Below, piece by piece: positions 55,764-64,000 of a stretch of DNA of 64,000 nucleotides; the stretch's first letter is position 1; every line of letters begins with the position of its first letter. The notes under the pieces are model-generated. The model ran no database searches. It was not told the origin of the DNA and worked only from the letters and a program-made list of their open reading frames with translations. The stretch covers positions 62,001-126,000 of the forward strand of contig NZ_BMZT01000002.1 of assembly GCF_014652935.1 (NCBI RefSeq), given 5' to 3'. The position numbers were made by a program, and so were the translations under genes. Origin of the DNA: Luteimonas padinae. Lineage in GTDB: Bacteria; Pseudomonadota; Gammaproteobacteria; Xanthomonadales; Xanthomonadaceae.

Positions 55764-57124
55764 GCGCCGGCAAGCGCCGCTGGTTCGGCACCGACGGCAT
55801 CCGCGGGCGGGTGGGCGAGGGCCCGATCTCGGCCGACTTCATGCTGCGCCTGGGCAATGCCTACGGCCACGCGCTGACCGCGCAGGTCAAGAGCGGGGGC
55901 GAGTGGCGCAAGCCGCTGGTCATCATCGGCAAGGACACCCGGATCTCGAACTACATGTTCGAGGCCGCGCTCGAGGCCGGCCTGGTCGCCGCCGGCGTCG
56001 ACGTGCAGCTGATGGGGCCGATGCCGACCCCGGCCGTCGCGCACCTGACGCATTCGATGCGCGCCGACGGCGGCATCGTGATCTCGGCCTCGCACAATCC
56101 GCACCACGACAACGGCATCAAGTTCTTCTCCGCCGAGGGCGAGAAGCTCGACGATGCCACCGAGCTCGCGATCGAGGCCGCGCTGGACCAGCCGTTCTCG
56201 ACCGTCGCCTCGGACCGCCTGGGCAAGGCGGTGCGCACGCGGGACGCGGTCGGCCGCTACGTCGAGGCCTGCAAGGGCTCGGTGCCGCGCAGCTTCGATC
56301 TCGAAGGCATGCGCATCGTCGTCGACTGCGCGCACGGCGCGACCTACCAGATCGGGCCGATGGTGCTGCGCGAGCTCGGCGCGCGGGTCGACGCGATCGG
56401 CGTCGATCCGGACGGCACCAACATCAACGACGGCGTCGGTTCCACCCATCCCGAAGGCCTGGCCGAGCGCGTGCGCGCGACCGGCGCCGAGCTTGGCATC
56501 GCCTTCGACGGCGACGGCGACCGCGTCATGTTCGTCGACGGCGACGGCGTGGTCCGCGACGGCGACGACCTGGTCTACCTGCTGGCCTGCGACTGGCAGG
56601 AGAGCGGGCGCCTGCGCGGCCCGGTGGCCGGCACGCTGATGACCAACTTCTCGCTCGAGCAGGCGCTGGCCAGGCGCGGCATCGGTTTCATGCGCACGAA
56701 GGTGGGCGACCGCTACGTGCACCAGGCCCTGGTCGAGCATGGCGGCATCCTCGGCGGCGAGGCGTCGGGCCATCTGCTATGCCTGGACCGCGCCACCACC
56801 GGTGACGGCATCGTCAGCGCCCTGCAGGTGCTGGAGGTGCTGCACCGGCGCGGCCTGTCACTGGCCGACGCGCTGCGCGACCTGCGCAAGGTGCCGCAGC
56901 GCACCGTCAACGTGCGCATCGCCAACGGCGCGAAGCCGGCGGACGCCGCAAGCGTGCAGGCGGCGCTGGCCGAGGCGCAGCGCGCCGTCGAAGGCCGGGG
57001 CAGGGCGTTCCTGCGGCCTTCGGGCACCGAGCCGGTGGTGCGCGTGACCGTGGAGGCCGATGACGAAGCCCTGGTGTCTGCCACCCTCGAACGGCTGGCC
57101 GCGGCGGTGCAGGCCGCGGCCTGA
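55760..57124 (+). CDS. glmM: Phosphoglucosamine mutase
   Basis: This 454-residue enzyme converts glucosamine-6-phosphate to glucosamine-1-phosphate for peptidoglycan and LPS. The phosphorylated serine is Ser111 in [17 protein letters not shown], the metal loop is [11 protein letters not shown], and [11 protein letters not shown] binds the sugar phosphate. The start is GTG at 55760, overlapping accD; no ATG gives the family start ([12 protein letters not shown]). An REP-like repeat follows. Confidence 0.96.
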
Positions 57125-57159
57125 GCCCCGGTTCTTCTTCGGAGCCATCCGGCGGCTTC

Positions 57160-57245
57160 TGTAGGAGCCGCCATGGCGGCGATCGCGGCTGTAGCCGCTC
57201 CCACAGGCTGCTGCCGCTCCTGCAGGCAGGTACAGCCGCTCCCAC
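57160..57245. repeat. REP-like palindromes after glmM (TGTAGGAGCCGCC type)
   Basis: 57160-57206 is an inverted repeat TGTAGGAGCCGCCATGGCGGCGATCG... closed by ...GCCGCTCCCACAG. A second, partial copy CTGCCGCTCCTGCAGG with CAGCCGCTCCCACGG follows to about 57245. The head resembles the copy at 40598 (TGCAGGAGCAGCTATGG). It probably also ends or stabilises the glmM message. Confidence 0.75.
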
Positions 57246-57309
57246 GGGGCGGGGCAGTATCATGGACGCCCTGCGCCCCCGCCCGGGGGCGCCGCCTTCC
57301 GAGTGAGCC

Positions 57310-58263
57310 ATGGCCCCGCGAATCCCCACCCTCGACATCCGCCGTTTCACCCATCCCGCCAGCCCCGCCGACCGCGAGGCCTTCGTGGCCGACCTCGGCG
57401 CCGCCTACCGCGAGTGGGGCTTCGCCGGCATCCGCAACCACGGCATCCCGCAGCCGCTGATCGACGAGGCCTACGCCGCGTTCAAGGCCTTCTTCGCGCT
57501 GTCCGAAGCAACCAAGAAGCAGTACCACGTGCCCGGCGGCGGCGGCGCGCGCGGCTACACGCCGTTCGGCGTCGAAACCGCCAAGGACTCCAAGCACTTC
57601 GACCTCAAGGAGTTCTGGCACATCGGCCGCGAGATCCCCGACGGCTCGAAGTACCGCGACGTGATGCCGCCCAACCAGTGGCCCGCCGAAGTGCCGGAGT
57701 TCCGTGAAAAGGGCTACGCCCTGTACCAGGCCCTGGACGACCTGGGCTCGCAGGTGCTGCGTGCGCTCGCGCTGCACATCGGACTGCCCGAGGACTACTT
57801 CGCCGACAAGACCAATGTCGGCAACTCGATCCTGCGCCCGATCCACTATCCGCCGATCACCGCCGACGACATCCCGAACGTGCGCGCCGGCGCGCATGGC
57901 GACATCAACCTGATCACGCTGCTGGTGGGCGCGAGCGCCGCGGGCCTGGAAGTGCTGTCGCACGACGGCGAGTGGGTGCCCTTCACCTCGGACGAGGACA
58001 CCATCGTGGTCAACATCGGCGACATGCTGCAGCGCCTGACCAACCACGTGTATCCGTCGACCATCCACCGCGTCGTCAATCCCCCGGGCGAGCTCGCGCG
58101 CCAGCCGCGCTATTCGGTGCCGTTCTTCCTGCACCCGAACCCGGACTTCCTGATCGACGTGCTGCCGTCGTGCATCACGCCGGACAATCCCAGCCGCTAT
58201 CCCGAGCCGATCACCGCGCAGGGCTACCTCGAAGAGCGCCTGCGCGAGATCAAGCTGGCCTGA
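57310..58263 (+). CDS. 2-oxoglutarate/Fe(II) dioxygenase, isopenicillin N synthase-like
   Basis: This 317-residue oxygenase has the Fe(II) ligands in GAHGDINLIT (His and Asp) and STIHRVVNP (His), with the 2-oxoglutarate Arg-x-Ser in PRYSVPFF. The fold is that of plant and bacterial isopenicillin N synthase/gibberellin oxidases; bacterial members of this type oxidise small molecules of unknown kind. GGAG-type sequence lies weakly upstream. It is separated from glmM by the repeat region, so it may have its own promoter. Confidence 0.9.
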   Translation: MAPRIPTLDIRRFTHPASPADREAFVADLGAAYREWGFAGIRNHGIPQPLIDEAYAAFKAFFALSEATKKQYHVPGGGGARGYTPFGVETAKDSKHFDLKEFWHIGREIPDGSKYRDVMPPNQWPAEVPEFREKGYALYQALDDLGSQVLRALALHIGLPEDYFADKTNVGNSILRPIHYPPITADDIPNVRAGAHGDINLITLLVGASAAGLEVLSHDGEWVPFTSDEDTIVVNIGDMLQRLTNHVYPSTIHRVVNPPGELARQPRYSVPFFLHPNPDFLIDVLPSCITPDNPSRYPEPITAQGYLEERLREIKLA

Positions 58264-58273
58264 CCCGCACGCA

Positions 58274-58309
58274 CCGTCACGGCCGCGCCGCGGCGCGCGG
58301 CCATGACGG
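58274..58309 (+). terminator. Terminator-like hairpin after the dioxygenase gene
   Basis: Outer stem CCGTCA / TGACGG (58274-58279 with 58304-58309) encloses GGCCGCG...CGCGGCC. It begins 11 nt after the stop codon and lies ahead of tpiA. Confidence 0.6.
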
Positions 58310-58362
58310 AATGCGCGCGAACGCCTAGAATCCCCGCTCCCGCCACACCCGAGGTCACTGGA

Positions 58363-59106
58363 ATGCGCACCCGCATCGTCGCCGGCAACTGGAAGCTCAA
58401 TGGCAGTCGCGAGTTCGCCGCGCAGCTTCTGCCGGGGATCGCGCCGGCCGCGGGCGTGGAGGTGGTGGTGCTGCCGCCGGCCACCCTGCTGGCGGGCCTG
58501 GTGGAGGCGCACGGCGGGCGCGGCCTCGGCTTCGGTGGCCAGGACGTCAGCGAACATGGTGACGGCGCGTACACGGGCGAAGTCTCGGCCGCGATGCTCG
58601 CCGACGCTGGCGCACGCTTCGCCCTGGTCGGGCACTCCGAGCGCCGCCAGTACCATGGCGAGGACAGCGGCCTGGTCGCGCGCAAGTTCGCCGCGGCCCT
58701 GGCCGCCGGCCTGCGTCCGATCCTGTGCGTGGGCGAGTCGAAGGACGAACGCGAGGGCGGCACCACCGAGGCCGTGATCGCCTCGCAGCTGCGCCCGGTG
58801 CTGGACCTGGTGGGCGCCGAGGGCTTCGCCGATGCCGTGGTGGCCTACGAACCGGTCTGGGCGATCGGCACCGGCCTGACCGCCAGCCCGCAGCAGGCCC
58901 AGGACGTCCATGCATTCATCCGTAGCGAGGTCGCTGCGAGGGATGCTAAGATTGGAAATTCGCTGCCGATCCTTTACGGCGGCAGCGTGAAGCCCGCCAA
59001 CGCCGCCGAGCTGTTCGCCCAGCCCGACGTCGACGGAGGCCTCATCGGCGGAGCTTCGCTGGTGGCCGCGGACTTCATGGCCATCGTGGCCGCGGCGGTC
59101 CGCTGA
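58363..59106 (+). CDS. tpiA: Triosephosphate isomerase
   Basis: This 247-residue TIM barrel interconverts dihydroxyacetone phosphate and glyceraldehyde-3-phosphate. The catalytic Lys is in AGNWKLNG, the His in VGHSERRQ, the Glu in AYEPVWAIGTG, and the phosphate site in YGGSVKPAN. The start at 58363 (MRTRIVAGNWKL) is the family N-terminus; an upstream ATG at 58303 would run through the hairpin. secG follows 25 bp later, as in many proteobacteria. Confidence 0.97.
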   Translation: MRTRIVAGNWKLNGSREFAAQLLPGIAPAAGVEVVVLPPATLLAGLVEAHGGRGLGFGGQDVSEHGDGAYTGEVSAAMLADAGARFALVGHSERRQYHGEDSGLVARKFAAALAAGLRPILCVGESKDEREGGTTEAVIASQLRPVLDLVGAEGFADAVVAYEPVWAIGTGLTASPQQAQDVHAFIRSEVAARDAKIGNSLPILYGGSVKPANAAELFAQPDVDGGLIGGASLVAADFMAIVAAAVR

Positions 59107-59131
59107 CCGCCGGGCACAAGAGAACTGGAAC

Positions 59132-59584
59132 ATGCTGCAGCTCATCCTCAACATCGTCTTCGTGCTCGTCGCCATCTCGATGATCGCGCTGATCCTGATG
59201 CAGCGCGGCGCGGGCGCCCAGGCCGGGTCCGGTTTCGGCGGCGGCGCGTCGGCCACCGTGTTCGGCGCCCGGGGCGCCTCCAGCTTCCTGACCAAGTCCA
59301 CCAAGTGGCTTGCGATCGTCTTCTTCGCGCTGACCCTGTTCATGGCGTGGCAGGCCACGCACATGGCCCGCCAGGCCGGTCCGGCCGCGGTCGATCTGGG
59401 TGTGATGTCCGAAATCCCCGCGGCCCCCGCGGCCCCGGCAGCCGACAGTGCGGTTCCCGCGGCGCCCCAGGCCGCGCCGGTCGTCCCCGACGCCACGGTT
59501 CCCGCCGTGCCGGAGGACCAGCCGCCCGCCGCATCGCCCCCCGCGCAGGGGGAAACGGGGCAGGAAGTCCCGCAGGGCGGCTGA
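59132..59584 (+). CDS. secG: Preprotein translocase subunit SecG
   Basis: This 150-residue membrane protein has two helices (about 2-22 and 53-72) joined by a Gly-rich cytoplasmic loop with MQRGAGAQAGSGFGGGASATVFG and RGASSFLTKST (split). It supports SecYEG protein export. The C-terminal tail of about 65 residues is rich in Ala and Pro and longer than in E. coli SecG (110). The tRNA-Leu gene lies 55 bp downstream. Confidence 0.95.
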   Translation: MLQLILNIVFVLVAISMIALILMQRGAGAQAGSGFGGGASATVFGARGASSFLTKSTKWLAIVFFALTLFMAWQATHMARQAGPAAVDLGVMSEIPAAPAAPAADSAVPAAPQAAPVVPDATVPAVPEDQPPAASPPAQGETGQEVPQGG

Positions 59585-59639
59585 TAGCGATTACAATGTC
59601 GCGCTCCCGCAGCCATGCGGGGTGGAAGTAGCAAGATTT

Positions 59640-59724
59640 GCCCAGGTGGCGGAATTGGTAGACGCACTACCTTGAGGTGGTAGCGGCTTAGGTCGTGGGG
59701 GTTCGAGTCCCCCCTTGGGCACCA
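59640..59724 (+). tRNA. tRNA-Leu (GAG)
   Basis: An 85-nt tRNA with complete secondary structure: acceptor stem GCCCAGG/CTTGGGC type, D-loop with GAATTGGTAGAC, anticodon stem CTACC/GGTAG around the loop TTGAGGT (anticodon GAG at 59674-59676), a long variable arm as expected for Leu, and the T arm GGGGGTTCGAGTCCCCC. CCA is encoded at 59722-59724. It reads CUC and CUU codons. Confidence 0.97.
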
Positions 59725-59734
59725 TACAAAGCGT

Positions 59735-59762
59735 CGGGCGGGACCGGTCATGGTCCCGCCCG
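59735..59762 (+). terminator. Hairpin between tRNA-Leu and nuoA
   Basis: A perfect 11-bp stem CGGGCGGGACC / GGTCCCGCCCG with loop GGTCAT, 11 bp downstream of the tRNA and 52 bp before the nuoA start. It probably terminates the tRNA (or secG-tRNA) transcript; it lacks a T tract and might also act on the nuo leader. Confidence 0.65.
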
Positions 59763-59813
59763 GCACCAGCAAGCAAAGGGTCGCTGCGTACGGCCCGTAG
59801 CCGAGAGAACACC

Positions 59814-60170
59814 GTGCTGGCCGAATACCTGCCGACCCTGCTGTTTCTTCTTGTCGCCACCGGAATCGGCGTCGCCCTGATCCTGATCGGCAACACGCTC
59901 GGACCCAAGTTCCAGTTCGCCGACAAGTACACGGCCTTCGAGTGCGGCTTCCCCGCGTTCGAGGACTCGCGGATGCAGTTCGACATCCGCTACTACCTCA
60001 TCGCCATCCAGTTCATCGTCTTCGACCTGGAAATCATCTTCATCGTGCCCTGGGCCACCGTGTTCCGCGAACTCGGCGTGCTCGGCCTGATCGAGATGGG
60101 CATCTTCGTCGGCATGCTGCTGATCGGTTTCATCTACGTGTGGAAGAAGGGAGCGCTCGAATGGGAGTGA
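59814..60170 (+). CDS. nuoA: NADH-quinone oxidoreductase subunit A
   Basis: This 118-residue complex I membrane subunit has three helices and the conserved [20 protein letters not shown] (Cys loop near the quinone channel) and [11 protein letters not shown] blocks. The start is GTG at 59814, with the conserved N-terminus V-L-A-E-Y-L-P; no ATG fits. It ends by overlapping nuoB by 10 nt. Confidence 0.95.
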   Translation: MLAEYLPTLLFLLVATGIGVALILIGNTLGPKFQFADKYTAFECGFPAFEDSRMQFDIRYYLIAIQFIVFDLEIIFIVPWATVFRELGVLGLIEMGIFVGMLLIGFIYVWKKGALEWE

Positions 60171-60748
60171 TCCAGGCTGCGCGCAGCCTTGCGGATGCGG
60201 CAAGCAACCCGCTGTCCGAGGGCCGCGTCGACGACATCCTGCGCCCCGAGGGCGAGAACCCGCTGCTGGAACAGGGCTTCGTCACCACGAGTTCGGACAT
60301 CCTGCTCAACTGGGCACGCACGGGCTCGATGTGGCCGGTGACCTTCGGCCTGGCCTGCTGCGCGGTGGAGATGATGCATGCCGGTGCCGCGCGCATCGAC
60401 ATGGACCGCTTCGGCGTGATCTTCCGCCCGTCGCCGCGCCAGTCCGACGTGATGATCGTGGCCGGCACGCTGTGCAACAAGATGGCCCCGGCGCTGCGGC
60501 GCGTGTACGACCAGATGCCCAATCCCAAGTGGGTGATCTCGATGGGCAGCTGCGCCAACGGTGGCGGCTACTACCACTACTCCTATTCGGTGGTGCGTGG
60601 CTGCGATCGCGTGGTTCCGGTCGACATCTACGTGCCCGGCTGCCCGCCGACCGCCGAAGCGCTGGTGCACGGCATCCTGCAGCTGCAGCGCAAGATCCGC
60701 CGCTCGACCAACTTCGGCGACGAGAAGACGGGGCAGCGCAATGTCTGA
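60161..60748 (+). CDS. nuoB: NADH-quinone oxidoreductase subunit B
   Basis: This 195-residue subunit holds cluster N2, the last iron-sulfur centre before quinone. Ligand cysteines are the tandem pair in [11 protein letters not shown], one in GSCANGGG and one in GCPPTAEAL. It is soluble and sits at the junction of the peripheral and membrane arms. The ATG at 60161 has GAAGGGAG upstream, inside nuoA. Confidence 0.97.
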   Translation: MGVIQAARSLADAASNPLSEGRVDDILRPEGENPLLEQGFVTTSSDILLNWARTGSMWPVTFGLACCAVEMMHAGAARIDMDRFGVIFRPSPRQSDVMIVAGTLCNKMAPALRRVYDQMPNPKWVISMGSCANGGGYYHYSYSVVRGCDRVVPVDIYVPGCPPTAEALVHGILQLQRKIRRSTNFGDEKTGQRNV

Positions 60749-61529
60749 GTCCGCGACCGCGTTCGCCGCGCGCCTGCGCGCGCGCTTCCCGCAGGCCTTC
60801 GTCGACGTCACGCTGCCGCGTGGCGAGGTCGGCATCGTGCTGGCCGCGTCCGAATGGCGCGAGTCCTGCCGGGTGCTGCGCGACGAATTCGGCTTCGAGG
60901 TCCTCGTCGACCTCTGCGGCGTCGACCACCTGGGCTACGGTACCGACGAGTGGGACACCAACACCTCGTCCGAAGGCTTCAGCCGCGGCGTCGAGGGGCG
61001 TGGCCCCGGCCGCTTCCGCTACGGCGAGGCCTTCACCCAGCAGCTCGACCAGCCCGACGGCGAGGGCGCGATCCCGCTGCCCGAGAACCGCTTCTCGGTG
61101 GTGGTGCAGCTGCTGTCGATCGCCAACAACCGCCGCCTGCGCGTGACCTGCTTCGCGCCGGACGACGCGCTGCCGGTGGTGGATTCGCTGTGCGACGTCT
61201 GGGCGGGCGTGAACTGGTTCGAGCGCGAGGCCTTCGACCTGTTCGGCATCGTGTTCCCGGGCCATCCGGACCTGCGCCGCCTGCTGACCGACTACGGCTT
61301 CATCGGCCATCCGTTCCGCAAGGACTTCCCGCTGATCGGCAACGTCGAAGTGCGCTACGACCAGGAAAAGCAGCGCGTGGTCTACGAGCCGGTGACCTCG
61401 GTCGAGCCGCGCGTGCTGGTGCCGCGCGTGATCCGCGATGACGCCCGCTACGCCACTTCGGTCGGCGAGGACCGCGACCTCAAGGTCGGGACGGTGCGCG
61501 GCCATGCCGCGGCAGGAGACACCAAGTGA
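60741..61529 (+). CDS. nuoC: NADH-quinone oxidoreductase subunit C
   Basis: This 262-residue 30-kDa-type subunit shows the family block [24 protein letters not shown] (split at GIVF) and [19 protein letters not shown]. NuoC and NuoD are separate here, unlike E. coli, where they are fused. It overlaps nuoB by 8 nt and nuoD by 4 nt. Confidence 0.96.
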   Translation: MSESATAFAARLRARFPQAFVDVTLPRGEVGIVLAASEWRESCRVLRDEFGFEVLVDLCGVDHLGYGTDEWDTNTSSEGFSRGVEGRGPGRFRYGEAFTQQLDQPDGEGAIPLPENRFSVVVQLLSIANNRRLRVTCFAPDDALPVVDSLCDVWAGVNWFEREAFDLFGIVFPGHPDLRRLLTDYGFIGHPFRKDFPLIGNVEVRYDQEKQRVVYEPVTSVEPRVLVPRVIRDDARYATSVGEDRDLKVGTVRGHAAAGDTK

Positions 61530-62830
61530 GCATCCAGCCCCCCAGCGAGCTGCTGGCCAGCAACCCGGCCGAAGCCCGCCAGGAAATCCGCAACTACACC
61601 CTGAACTTCGGTCCCCAGCATCCGGCCGCGCACGGCGTGCTGCGCCTGATCCTGGAGATGGACGGCGAAGTAGTGCAGCGTGCCGATCCGCACGTGGGCC
61701 TGCTCCATCGCGGCACCGAGAAGCTGGCCGAGTCCAAGCCGTTCAACCAGTCGATCGGCTACATGGACCGCCTCGACTACGTGTCGATGATGTGCAACGA
61801 GCACGCCTACGTCCGTGCGATCGAGACCCTGCTGAGCATCGAGGCGCCGGAGCGTGCGCAGTGGATCCGCACGATGTTCGACGAGATCACGCGGATCCTG
61901 AACCACCTGATGTGGATCGGTTCCAACGGCCTCGACCTCGGCGCGATGGCGGTAATGCTGTACTCGTTCCGCGAGCGCGAAGAGCTCATGGACGTGTACG
62001 AGGCGGTCAGCGGCGCGCGCATGCACGCGGCCTACTACCGCCCTGGCGGCGTGTACCGCGACCTGCCCGAGCGCATGCCGCAGTACCGCGAGTCGCCCTG
62101 GCGCAAGGGCGCCAAGCTCAAGCGCTTCAACGAGTGGCGCGGCGGCTCGATGCTCGACTTCCTGGAGGCCTTCACCAGGGACTTCCCGGCGCGCATCGAC
62201 GAGTACGAGACCCTGCTCACCGAGAACCGCATCTGGAAGCAGCGCACCGTCGGTGTGGGCGTGATCCCGCCGGAGCAGGCGATGGCCTGGGGCATGTCCG
62301 GCGTGATGCTGCGCGGCTCGGGCATCGAATGGGACCTGCGCAAGAAGCAGCCCTATGCGCGCTATGACCAGGTCGACTTCAAGGTGCCGGTCGGCGTCAA
62401 CGGCGACTGCTACGACCGCTACCTGGTGCGCGTGGCCGAGATGCGTGAATCCAACCGCATCATCGCGCAGTGCGTGGACTGGCTGCGTGCCAATCCCGGC
62501 CTGGTGATGGTCGACAACTTCAAGGTCGCGCCTCCCTCCCGCGAGGAGATGAAGGACGACATGGAAGCCCTGATCCATCACTTCAAGCTGTTCTCCGAGG
62601 GCTACTGCGTGCCCGCCGGCGAGACCTACCAGGCCGTCGAGGCGCCCAAGGGCGAGTTCGGCTGCTACCTGGTCTCCGACGGCGCCAACAAGCCCTTCCG
62701 CGTGCACCTGCGTGCCCCGGGCTTCGCGCACCTGTCCTCGATGGACACGGTGGTGAAGGGGCACATGCTGTCCGACGTCGTGGCGATGGTCGGCACCTAT
62801 GACCTCGTCTTCGGAGAAGTGGACCGATGA
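61526..62830 (+). CDS. nuoD: NADH-quinone oxidoreductase subunit D
   Basis: This 434-residue 49-kDa subunit lines the quinone site: [15 protein letters not shown] with the quinone-site His, [16 protein letters not shown], and the C-terminal [15 protein letters not shown] with [19 protein letters not shown] (split). The start is a GTG at 61526 within the nuoC stop region. The next gene begins in its stop codon. Confidence 0.97.
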   Translation: MSIQPPSELLASNPAEARQEIRNYTLNFGPQHPAAHGVLRLILEMDGEVVQRADPHVGLLHRGTEKLAESKPFNQSIGYMDRLDYVSMMCNEHAYVRAIETLLSIEAPERAQWIRTMFDEITRILNHLMWIGSNGLDLGAMAVMLYSFREREELMDVYEAVSGARMHAAYYRPGGVYRDLPERMPQYRESPWRKGAKLKRFNEWRGGSMLDFLEAFTRDFPARIDEYETLLTENRIWKQRTVGVGVIPPEQAMAWGMSGVMLRGSGIEWDLRKKQPYARYDQVDFKVPVGVNGDCYDRYLVRVAEMRESNRIIAQCVDWLRANPGLVMVDNFKVAPPSREEMKDDMEALIHHFKLFSEGYCVPAGETYQAVEAPKGEFGCYLVSDGANKPFRVHLRAPGFAHLSSMDTVVKGHMLSDVVAMVGTYDLVFGEVDR

Positions 62831-63354
62831 AAGCGACCGGCAACTTCGAGAATGCCCGCAACGTGGACCCGCTGGCGGTGCTCAGCGACGACACGCGCGC
62901 GCACATCGACCACTGGGTGGCCAAGTTCCCGCCCGACCGCAAGCGCTCGGCCGTGATCCAGGGGCTGTTCGCGACCCAGCAGCAGAACGGCGGCTTCCTG
63001 ACCGACGAGCTGATCGCCGCGGTGGCGAAGTACCTCGGCATCCCGCCGGTGTGGGCCTACGAGGTCGCGACTTTCTACTCGATGTTCGAGACGCGGGAGG
63101 TCGGCCGCAACAACGTCGCCTTCTGCACCAACATCAGCTGCTGGCTCAACGGCGCCGAGGACCTGGTCGCGCACGCCGAGAAGAAGCTCGGCTGCAGGCT
63201 GGGCGAGTCGACCGCCGACGGCCGCGTCTACCTCAAGCGCGAGGAAGAGTGCGTGGCCGCGTGCTGCGGCGCCCCGGTGGTCGTGATCAACGGCCATTAC
63301 CACGAGAAGCTCGACGCCGCGAAGGTCGACGAGCTGCTCGACGGACTGAAGTGA
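62827..63354 (+). CDS. nuoE: NADH-quinone oxidoreductase subunit E
   Basis: This 175-residue 24-kDa subunit binds the [2Fe-2S] cluster N1a: cysteines in [11 protein letters not shown] (C-x4-C) and in [10 protein letters not shown] (C-x3-C; the third Cys of this run is extra). [19 protein letters not shown] is the N-terminal block (split). It overlaps nuoD by 4 nt. Confidence 0.96.
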   Translation: MKATGNFENARNVDPLAVLSDDTRAHIDHWVAKFPPDRKRSAVIQGLFATQQQNGGFLTDELIAAVAKYLGIPPVWAYEVATFYSMFETREVGRNNVAFCTNISCWLNGAEDLVAHAEKKLGCRLGESTADGRVYLKREEECVAACCGAPVVVINGHYHEKLDAAKVDELLDGLK

Positions 63355-63368
63355 GGCTCGACGCAGGC

Positions 63369-64000
<632 letters not shown>

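Noticed and set aside
56713-59772. A 1019-codon minus-strand frame across glmM to secG and the tRNA
   Set aside because: It is antisense to recognised genes and runs through a tRNA gene.

Overview
The window is about 71% G+C chromosomal DNA from a gammaproteobacterium of the Xanthomonadaceae/Lysobacteraceae group (Luteimonas/Lysobacter-like). This rests on the protein sequences, on the gene order aroC, asd, fimV, truA, trpF, trpB, trpA, accD that I know from Xanthomonas relatives, on the secG/tRNA-Leu/nuoA junction, and on GTAG-headed palindromic repeats of the kind described in Stenotrophomonas. Most of it is core genome. I see no insertion sequence, integrase, phage gene or CRISPR array.

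Left part (1-5260, minus strand): a respiratory formate dehydrogenase operon fdoG-fdoH-fdoI-fdhE. The catalytic subunit is a selenoprotein. An in-frame TGA at 4670-4672 sits exactly at the selenocysteine position of the family and is followed by a bacterial SECIS hairpin with a GGUCU loop. The cell should therefore encode SelA, SelB, SelC and SelD, none of which lies in the window.

5461-22700: a mosaic of accessory and housekeeping genes. It holds an acyltransferase with a PAP2-like membrane protein, the deleted relic of an acetylpolyamine aminohydrolase gene, a dienelactone hydrolase, a LysR regulator divergent from a LigB dioxygenase/SDR/aldo-keto reductase operon, an AI-2E family permease, a fused double DUF1428 protein, a lipoprotein azurin with a DUF6522 protein, the SstT serine/threonine symporter, a periplasmic-sensor EAL phosphodiesterase, a peroxiredoxin and an MscS channel. 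Dyads of the form TTGACC-N2-GGTCAA lie upstream of the small metal-binding-like gene at 8544 and of the DUF6522/azurin pair. They suggest control by an FNR/DNR-type regulator.

22764-26477: a tightly overlapping three-gene operon of an ATP-grasp ligase, a DUF1704 'QEGLA' metallopeptidase-like protein (related to eukaryotic tyrosine carboxypeptidases) and an N-formylglutamate amidohydrolase-like protein. This looks like a peptide or amino-acid-tail modification system of unknown substrate and is the best candidate for undescribed biology here. An M13 endopeptidase follows on the other strand.

28900-40580: small membrane and lipoproteins, a UbiM-like hydroxylase, YjdM, two related HI0933-type flavoproteins, a BON-MscS channel, a DksA-type zinc finger protein, a spermidine synthase-like protein, an HD hydrolase and several unrecognised genes. 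The one long non-coding stretch (39612-40401) contains two cloverleaf-like inverted-repeat elements and about 20 copies of a 7-bp repeat.

40700-64000: core genes. deaD, psd and an SCO gene lie on the minus strand. The plus strand then carries prmB, aroC, a hydroxyacid dehydrogenase, trhO, asd, fimV, the coupled chain truA-trpF-trpB-trpA-accD-glmM, a 2-oxoglutarate dioxygenase-like gene, tpiA, secG, tRNA-Leu(GAG) and the start of the respiratory complex I operon nuoABCDEF, which is cut by the right edge.
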